From Caldilineaceae bacterium (GTDB lineage: Bacteria; Chloroflexota; Anaerolineae; Caldilineales; Caldilineaceae): a stretch of DNA of 10,905 bases. The notes beneath the pieces are model-generated. The model ran no database searches. It was not told the origin of the DNA and saw only the letters and a program-made list of their open reading frames with translations. Location of the stretch: NCBI GenBank assembly GCA_015494005.1, contig WGCB01000804.1, positions 1-10,905 of the forward strand, read 5' to 3'. Each line of letters begins with the position of its first letter. Within the stretch, counting starts at the first letter, position 1. The translations under genes were made by a program, and so were the position numbers. This document shows, one piece after another, positions 7,222 to 10,905 of this stretch.

Positions 7222-7248
7222 GCCTCTCTCTGCCGAACCCCCAGAGGC
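7222..7248. repeat. Short inverted repeat in the operon leader
   Basis: GCCTCT (7222-7227) pairs with AGAGGC (7243-7248) across 15 bases. It is directly followed by the palindrome GGCGCC (7249-7254). It may form a small hairpin in a leftward leader transcript. Confidence 0.35.
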
Positions 7249-7271
7249 GGCGCCTGGATGTTTCCTGTCTG

Positions 7272-7358
7272 CCTGGCAACATCCGGTCTGTACAACTCCC
7301 TTCCCATGGACATGTCCAATCCACATCCATGGGGAGTGCAACCTCGATTGTTGCCAGG
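7272..7358. repeat. Imperfect 87-base inverted repeat (long hairpin) in the operon leader
   Basis: The outer arms CCTGGCAAC (7272-7280) and GTTGCCAGG (7350-7358) are perfect 9-mers. Further pairs lie inside: ATC (7281-7283) with GAT (7346-7348), ACTCC (7295-7299) with GGAGT (7333-7337), and CCATGGA (7304-7310) with TCCATGG (7326-7332). Together this gives a long interrupted stem. The loop side contains the perfect 12-base palindrome TGGACATGTCCA (7307-7318). It lies about 200-280 bases upstream of the phosphoglycosyl transferase. Confidence 0.6.
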
Positions 7359-7396
7359 AATCGTCCCATCGAGCACAGGCTCTCGGACAAGGAGGT

Positions 7397-7412
7397 GCGT
7401 GCCGGGACACGC
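7397..7412. repeat. Short inverted repeat GCGTG / CACGC
   Basis: Five-base perfect arms (7397-7401 and 7408-7412) enclose a six-base loop. It is one of several small hairpins in the intergenic region, with no T tract, so not a classical terminator. Confidence 0.35.
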
Positions 7413-7667
7413 TGCAATGCACAGGATTGCGTGGAGAATCAACAGCCAAGGACGGACAGCCTACAGACCTGCCAGAGATAAGAGGGTGCACACAGGTCGG
7501 CTACAGTCATCACATGATACAGTACTTTTGTACCGTGTGGCGTTACACCTAGCTGACAAATCCCCTTTATCCGTTTAGGTCCGCTGGCCTCGATGGGCGC
7601 CCTCGCCGTTGAGGACAGGTGAAGGGAACGAAAGGCGAAAAAGGATGCGATCGGTGTTGAGATGAAG

Positions 7668-7705
7668 TCCCGGACAGATGAGATCCCGGAGCAGTGAGAT
7701 CTCGG
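7668..7705. repeat. 16-bp tandem repeat, two copies plus a partial third
   Basis: TCCCGGACAGATGAGA (7668-7683) is followed directly by TCCCGGAGCAGTGAGA (7684-7699) and then TCTCGG. It lies beside the AT-rich patch of the divergent region. Function unknown. Confidence 0.6.
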
Positions 7706-7719
7706 GTCTACGCACAAAC

Positions 7720-7744
7720 AATTAGCCCTGTAGTACTAATTATA
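7720..7744 (-). promoter_or_regulatory. Candidate -10 box with overlapping dyad for the polysaccharide operon
   Basis: The minus strand reads TATAAT at 7744-7739, in a locally AT-rich patch. A dyad AATTAG (7720-7725) / CTAATT (7736-7741) with 10 bases between overlaps the box and the expected transcription start. There is no good -35 at the usual distance (CAAACC at 17 bases), so activator dependence is possible. If used, the leader would be about 650 bases long. Confidence 0.3.
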
Positions 7745-7986
7745 GCTGAAAAATTGCCTGTGGTTTGTTACAAGACGCTGACAAGCAGGTTAATTATGTC
7801 TATTTGCCAACATTCCCCTCCCATCCATCTGCAAAATTCAGTTTATCGTTCGTTCCCCCAAATTGTACCCTCTCCCACCCCGATCTTGCCCTGACGACGG
7901 TCTGCCGAACACCCTTCTTTTGGGCACCGCCTGCCCTACGCTCCCTTCCCGGATCCTTGCCGAAAGCGCCGCCGAAACTCGCTTCT

Positions 7987-8015
7987 TTGAACTTCCGCGC
8001 CGGATTGGCTATACT
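7987..8015 (+). promoter_or_regulatory. Sigma70-type promoter of the amidohydrolase operon
   Basis: TTGAAC (7987-7992) and TATACT (8010-8015) are separated by exactly 17 bases. Transcription would start near 8022 and leave a leader of about 50 bases before the ATG at 8072. The match is 4/6 at -35 and 5/6 at -10. Confidence 0.65.
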
Positions 8016-8059
8016 ACCCATGTCCCCTCATTTCCCCAGACATTTCCACCGCCCACACC

Positions 8060-8064
8060 AGGAG
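8060..8064 (+). promoter_or_regulatory. Ribosome binding site AGGAG of the amidohydrolase
   Basis: AGGAG stands 7 bases before the ATG at 8072 and decides this start. Confidence 0.8.
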
Positions 8065-8071
8065 CCTTCCC

Positions 8072-9319
8072 ATGAGCACCATCCTGATCCACAACGGCAC
8101 ACTCATCGACGGCACCGGCGCATCCCCCATCCAGGACGGCGCGGTGCTCATCCAGGACAACCGCATCCTGGCCGCCGGCCCCCGCAGTCAGCTGCCCCAG
8201 CCCGATGGCCCGGTCACCCAGATCGACGCCCAGGGCGGCGCCATCCTCCCCGGTTTCATCGACACCCACGTGCACCTCATGCTGGAGGGGGTCAACATCC
8301 CCCAACTGCTGACCACGCCCTTCTCGTTCAACTTCTACAAGGCCATCCACCACATGCGCCGCACGGTGGAGGCCGGTGTCACCAGCGTGCGGGACGCCGG
8401 GGGCGCGGACGTGGGCGTGAAGCAGGCCGTGGAGCAGGGGCTGGTCCTGGGCCCCCGCATGCAGATCAGCATCTCCGTCCTCACCACCACCGGCGGCCAC
8501 GGGGACGGCTGGATGCTCTCCGGCAACACCCTGGACCTCTTCCCGCCCTACCCGGGCAACCCCGGCGGCCTCTGCGACGGCGTGGAGGAGGTGCGCAAGA
8601 AGGTGCGGGAGGTCCTGCGGGCCGGCGCGGAGGTGATCAAGGTCTGCGCCACCGGCGGCGTCCTCAGCCCCACGGACCACCCGGAATTCACCCAGTTCAC
8701 CGAGGAGGAGCTGCGGGTCATGGTCCAGGAAGGCCGCTTCCGCCGGGGAGTCAAGGTCATGGCCCATGCCCAGGGAGCAGAGGGGATCAAGAACGCAGTC
8801 CGGGCCGGGATCCACTCCATCGAGCACGGCATCTTCCTGGACGACGAGGCCATCGACCTGATGCTGGAGCACGGCACCTTCCTGGTGCCCACCCTCCTCG
8901 CCCCCTTGGCCGTCCTGGAGGCCGGGGAGCGCCCCAACAGCGGCATGCCCGAGTACGGCCTGCGCAAGGCTCGAGAGACCGTGGAGATCCATCGGGAGAG
9001 CATCGCCCGGGCCTACCAAGCCGGGGTGAAGATCGCCATGGGCACGGACGCGGGGGTCATGCCCCACGGCACCAACCTGCGGGAGCTGGGCCTCATGTGC
9101 GACGTGGGCATGAGCCCCATGGAGGCCATTGTGGCCACCACCAAGACTGCGGCCGAGTGCCTGGGCTGGCAGGACCAGGTGGGCACCCTGGAGCCGGGCA
9201 AGCTGGCCGACGTGATCGTCACCCGCACAGATCCCCTGGCCGACATCCGCAGCCTGGAGAACGTGGACAACATCGCCCTAGTGATGAAGGACGGGAAGCC
9301 GGTCAAACAGACCTTGTGA
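8072..9319 (+). CDS. Metal-dependent amidohydrolase (Xaa-Pro dipeptidase-like)
   Basis: This 415-residue cytoplasmic enzyme of the amidohydrolase superfamily (imidazolonepropionase/prolidase-like group) would hydrolyse C-N bonds with two metal ions. A small beta-sandwich from both ends (about 1-58 and 370-415) flanks a TIM barrel. Ligands seen: H66 and H68 in DTHVHL, the carboxylated-lysine candidate K190 in VIKVCATGG, H232 in MAHAQG, H252 in SIEHG, and D326 in GTDAG. H143 lies in TTTGGHGDG, a segment typical of the Sgx9260/Cc2672 dipeptidase-like members. Those family members cleave L-Xaa-L-Xaa dipeptides or N-acyl amino acids; the exact substrate here is not determinable. There is no signal peptide. 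The start is well supported: AGGAG at 8060-8064 lies 7 bases before the ATG, and a good promoter lies upstream. It leads a likely three-gene operon. Confidence 0.94.
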   Translation: MSTILIHNGTLIDGTGASPIQDGAVLIQDNRILAAGPRSQLPQPDGPVTQIDAQGGAILPGFIDTHVHLMLEGVNIPQLLTTPFSFNFYKAIHHMRRTVEAGVTSVRDAGGADVGVKQAVEQGLVLGPRMQISISVLTTTGGHGDGWMLSGNTLDLFPPYPGNPGGLCDGVEEVRKKVREVLRAGAEVIKVCATGGVLSPTDHPEFTQFTEEELRVMVQEGRFRRGVKVMAHAQGAEGIKNAVRAGIHSIEHGIFLDDEAIDLMLEHGTFLVPTLLAPLAVLEAGERPNSGMPEYGLRKARETVEIHRESIARAYQAGVKIAMGTDAGVMPHGTNLRELGLMCDVGMSPMEAIVATTKTAAECLGWQDQVGTLEPGKLADVIVTRTDPLADIRSLENVDNIALVMKDGKPVKQTL

Positions 9320-9364
9320 GCCAAACAGCCTGGGAGCCAAACAGTCTGGGAGCCAAACAGAGGG
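9319..9364. repeat. 16-bp tandem repeat between amidohydrolase and phosphoesterase genes
   Basis: AGCCAAACAGCCTGGG (9319-9334), AGCCAAACAGTCTGGG (9335-9350) and AGCCAAACAGAGGG (9351-9364). The first copy begins in the amidohydrolase stop codon and the last copy contains part of the next gene's ribosome site. A related TCAAACAG lies just before the stop (9303-9310). Confidence 0.8.
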
Positions 9365-9370
9365 AGAACC

Positions 9371-9868
9371 ATGACCAAGATCGCCATACTGTCGGACAGC
9401 CACGACAACATCTGGAACCTGGAGAAGGCCCTGGCACAGGTGAACGCCCAGGGAGCGGACGTGCTGCTGCACCTGGGGGATCTGGTGGCCCCCTTCATCG
9501 TGGCCCAGCTGGCGGAGGCTTTCGCCGGCCCCATCCACATCATCGAGGGGAACAACGACGGCGACGGCCGCCTTCAGCTCCAGGTGGCCTCCAAGTTCCC
9601 CCATGTGACCCTCCACGGCCCCTATGCGGAGCTGAGCATCGGTGGCCGCCAGGTGGCCCTGATCCACTACCCGGAACCAGCCCGGCGCATCGCCCAGTCC
9701 GGCCAGTTCGACCTGGTCTGCTACGGCCACAACCACCTGCAGAACTGGGAGCAGATCGGGAAGTGCTTCCTGGTCAACCCTGGGGAGGTGATGGGACGCT
9801 TCGGCGCGCCCAGTTGGGGCCTCTACGACTGCGACCGGCACGTCTACAAGCTGCAGCCCATCGACTAG
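9371..9868 (+). CDS. Metallophosphoesterase, MJ0936/YfcE-type phosphodiesterase
   Basis: This 165-residue calcineurin-like phosphoesterase is of the short YfcE/MJ0936 type, and its length is normal for that family. Metal-site motifs occur in order: LSDSHDN at 7-13 (D9, H11), HLGDLV at 34-39 (D37), EGNNDGD at 59-65 (N61), IHY with H99, and CYGHNH at 117-122 (H120, H122). The final GHNH replaces the more frequent GHTH. All dinuclear-centre ligands appear intact, so it should be an active phosphodiesterase. Characterised relatives act on artificial diesters and their natural substrates are mostly unknown. It lies 51 bases after the amidohydrolase and 13 bases before the transporter, so co-transcription is likely. 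Its ribosome site AGGGAG (9361-9366) lies at the end of the third tandem-repeat copy, 4 bases before the ATG. Confidence 0.95.
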   Translation: MTKIAILSDSHDNIWNLEKALAQVNAQGADVLLHLGDLVAPFIVAQLAEAFAGPIHIIEGNNDGDGRLQLQVASKFPHVTLHGPYAELSIGGRQVALIHYPEPARRIAQSGQFDLVCYGHNHLQNWEQIGKCFLVNPGEVMGRFGAPSWGLYDCDRHVYKLQPID

Positions 9869-9881
9869 CCCGGGACGCCCC

Positions 9882-10757
9882 GTGTCGGCCCCTGCGCTCG
9901 GCCTGGTCCTCCTCTCCACCCTGTTCCATGCCGGGTGGAACCTCTTTGCCCACACCCACCGCGGGGACGCCGGCCTCTTCCTGCGAGCGGCCCTGGTGGC
10001 TGGCCTGGTGGGCGTCGCACCGGCCCTGTGGCTCCAGTTCTTTGGATCGCCCTTCCCCGCCCTGGTCTGGCTCCTCCTGCCGGTGACCGGCTTCTTCCAG
10101 GCCGTCTACCTCCTGGGGCTCTTCATGGGCTACCGGAGCGGGGACTTCACCGTGGTCTATCCGGTGGCCCGGGCCTTGCCGGTGCTGATCCTGGCCCTGG
10201 CGGACACCCTGCGAGGCCGCTCGCCCACGGCGCTGGGCTTGCTGGGCATGCTCCTGGTGACCGCCGGCTGCCTGCTGGCGCCCCTGGACTCCCTGCACCG
10301 CCTCCCCTGGGAACGCTACCGGAGCAGGGCCCTGTGCTGGGTGTGGGTCACCGCGGGGGCCACGGTGGGCTACACCCTGGTGGACAAGATCGCGCTGGAG
10401 CGAGCGCCGCCCGGGCTGCTCAGCGCCGCCCGATACGCGGGCCTGCAGTGGTTTCTGGCCGCGCCCTATCTCTACGCGGCCCTGCGCTGGCTGATCCGAG
10501 CCGAGCTGCCCCTGGGGGACGGCCGCCAGTGGCGACAGGCCGCCCTCATGGCCCTCTTCGTCGTCGGCGCCTACATCCCCATCCTGTGGGTCTACCAGCT
10601 CACACCCCGGGCCAGCTACGTGGTGGCCCTGCGCCAGTTCAGCATCGTGCTGGGCGTGGTGGGGGGCATCCTGATCTTCCACGAGCCCGCCGCCCGTCTG
10701 CGCCTGGTTGCTGCCCTGCTCATCACCGGGGGCATCGCGCTGGTGAGCGTCGGATGA
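9882..10757 (+). CDS. EamA/DMT-family membrane transporter
   Basis: This 291-residue protein has about ten hydrophobic segments (roughly 3-20, 32-52, 58-80, 88-108, 115-133, 149-166, 178-202, 219-238, 244-265, 271-290), the layout of two EamA repeats in the drug/metabolite transporter superfamily. The segment RSGDFTVVYPVARALPVL (85-102) matches the typical EamA helix 4, and HEPAARLRLVAALLITGGI (267-285) the repeat end. Relatives export amino acids, nucleosides or other small metabolites; the substrate cannot be predicted. The start is GTG, 13 bases after the phosphoesterase stop, with no clear Shine-Dalgarno sequence, which suggests translational coupling to the upstream gene. An association with the amidohydrolase product is possible but only inferred from position. 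Confidence 0.92.
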   Translation: MSAPALGLVLLSTLFHAGWNLFAHTHRGDAGLFLRAALVAGLVGVAPALWLQFFGSPFPALVWLLLPVTGFFQAVYLLGLFMGYRSGDFTVVYPVARALPVLILALADTLRGRSPTALGLLGMLLVTAGCLLAPLDSLHRLPWERYRSRALCWVWVTAGATVGYTLVDKIALERAPPGLLSAARYAGLQWFLAAPYLYAALRWLIRAELPLGDGRQWRQAALMALFVVGAYIPILWVYQLTPRASYVVALRQFSIVLGVVGGILIFHEPAARLRLVAALLITGGIALVSVG

Positions 10758-10766
10758 GCCGCCCAG

Positions 10767-10796
10767 TTGCTTCCCCGCGTCACCGTATGCTATATT
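10767..10796 (+). promoter_or_regulatory. Candidate promoter for the gene leaving the window
   Basis: TTGCTT (10767-10772) and TATATT (10791-10796) are 18 bases apart, just after the transporter gene. About 45 bases remain to the ATG at 10841. Confidence 0.35.
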
Positions 10797-10811
10797 CATC
10801 ACTCATTACTT

Positions 10812-10822
10812 TGACAATGTCA
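10812..10822. promoter_or_regulatory. Operator-like palindrome TGACA-A-TGTCA
   Basis: Perfect 5-base arms surround a single A, lying between the candidate promoter and the possible downstream ATG. It may be a regulator site or chance. Confidence 0.25.
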
Positions 10823-10840
10823 CATTTGGGTAGGGGCCAT

Positions 10841-10905
10841 ATGTTTGGCTCTACGCAACCGGGATTTTCGGGAGCGAGTACGGTTGAGCAAATGAGATAC
10901 GACTA
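10841..10905 (+). CDS. Possible start of a further gene (truncated by window end)
   Basis: An ATG at 10841 opens a frame of 21 codons (starting MFGSTQPGFS) that is still open at the window edge. A purine-rich TAGGGG ends 4 bases before it, and promoter-like elements lie upstream. The stretch is too short to recognise a family, and an open run of this length can occur by chance. Confidence 0.3.
   Translation, partial: MFGSTQPGFSGASTVEQMRYD

Larger units (their letters stand above)
7077..8071. other. Divergent intergenic region, about 1 kb, no convincing gene
   Basis: The starts of two divergent operons face each other across this stretch. Open frames here are short or overlapping and show no family motifs, coding bias or good ribosome sites. 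It holds the rightward promoter near 8000, an AT-rich patch at about 7710-7870, a 16-bp tandem repeat, and several inverted repeats between 7220 and 7412. No tRNA, rRNA or recognised riboswitch was seen on reading both strands. Confidence 0.75.

Noticed and set aside
7077..7442. In-frame N-terminal extension of the phosphoglycosyl transferase
   Set aside because: The frame stays open, but the added 122 residues have no family similarity or hydrophobic helix, and the strong ribosome site sits at the internal ATG. The long hairpin also lies inside this stretch.
4576..7491. Minus-strand open frame of 971 codons
   Set aside because: It is the wrong frame of the transferase, GGDEF-like and chain-length genes, full of Arg/Pro/Gly/His, and crosses real gene borders.
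7439..7717. Minus-strand 92-codon frame in the divergent region
   Set aside because: Composition is random-looking, with no motif and no convincing ribosome site.
7077..8071. c-di-GMP riboswitch or RfaH ops element in the leader
   Set aside because: I looked for the GEMM core and for GGCGGTAG on both strands and saw neither.
7863..8075. Plus-strand 70-codon frame before the amidohydrolase
   Set aside because: It spans the promoter and ribosome site of the amidohydrolase and has no coding character.
9319..9364. CRISPR-like array
   Set aside because: Units are directly adjacent 16-mers without 30-base spacers, and there are no cas genes. It is a simple tandem repeat.

Overview
This is a high-GC bacterial window with two divergent gene blocks around a non-coding region of about 1 kb. 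The organism cannot be fixed from the sequence alone. A secreted protein with a Thr/Pro linker of the TPTPTATPTP kind, a fused chain-length-determinant/BY-kinase-like protein, and a polymerase/thymidylate-kinase-like fusion in a polysaccharide locus together suggest a Chloroflexota (Anaerolineae/Caldilineales-like) bacterium. This is an inference, not a demonstrated assignment.

Left block (minus strand, 7076 down to position 1, five genes in one direction with gaps of about 70-110 bases): it reads as the start of an exopolysaccharide or cell-surface glycan operon. In transcription order: a small ExoY/PglC-type phosphoglycosyl transferase that would start lipid-linked glycan synthesis; a four-helix membrane protein with a degenerate GGDEF domain; a Wzz-type chain-length protein fused to a BY-kinase-like domain whose Walker A, second A' acid and Walker B residues are lost; a two-domain protein with a nucleotidyltransferase-like N-terminus and a thymidylate-kinase-like P-loop C-terminus; and a large secreted protein with a DUF11-like region, a carbohydrate-module-like region and a TolB/PD40 propeller, cut off by the window edge. 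The main oddity is that two neighbouring regulatory proteins keep enzyme folds but lack the catalytic residues.

Middle (7077-8071): no convincing gene. It holds a good sigma70-type promoter and ribosome binding site for the rightward block. On the minus strand it holds a weak candidate promoter with an overlapping dyad, a 16-bp tandem repeat, and several inverted repeats in what would be the leader of the left operon, including an imperfect 87-base hairpin.

Right block (plus strand, 8072-10757): a binuclear-metal amidohydrolase of the Xaa-Pro dipeptidase-like group, a small MJ0936/YfcE-type metallophosphoesterase, and an EamA/DMT membrane transporter, closely spaced and probably co-transcribed. 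The last 150 bases may hold a promoter, a small operator-like palindrome and the first 21 codons of another gene.

Short imperfect tandem repeats (14-16 bp, two to three copies) occur at two gene ends, where they overlap stop codons, and once in the central intergenic region. This local pattern is not explained by the genes.
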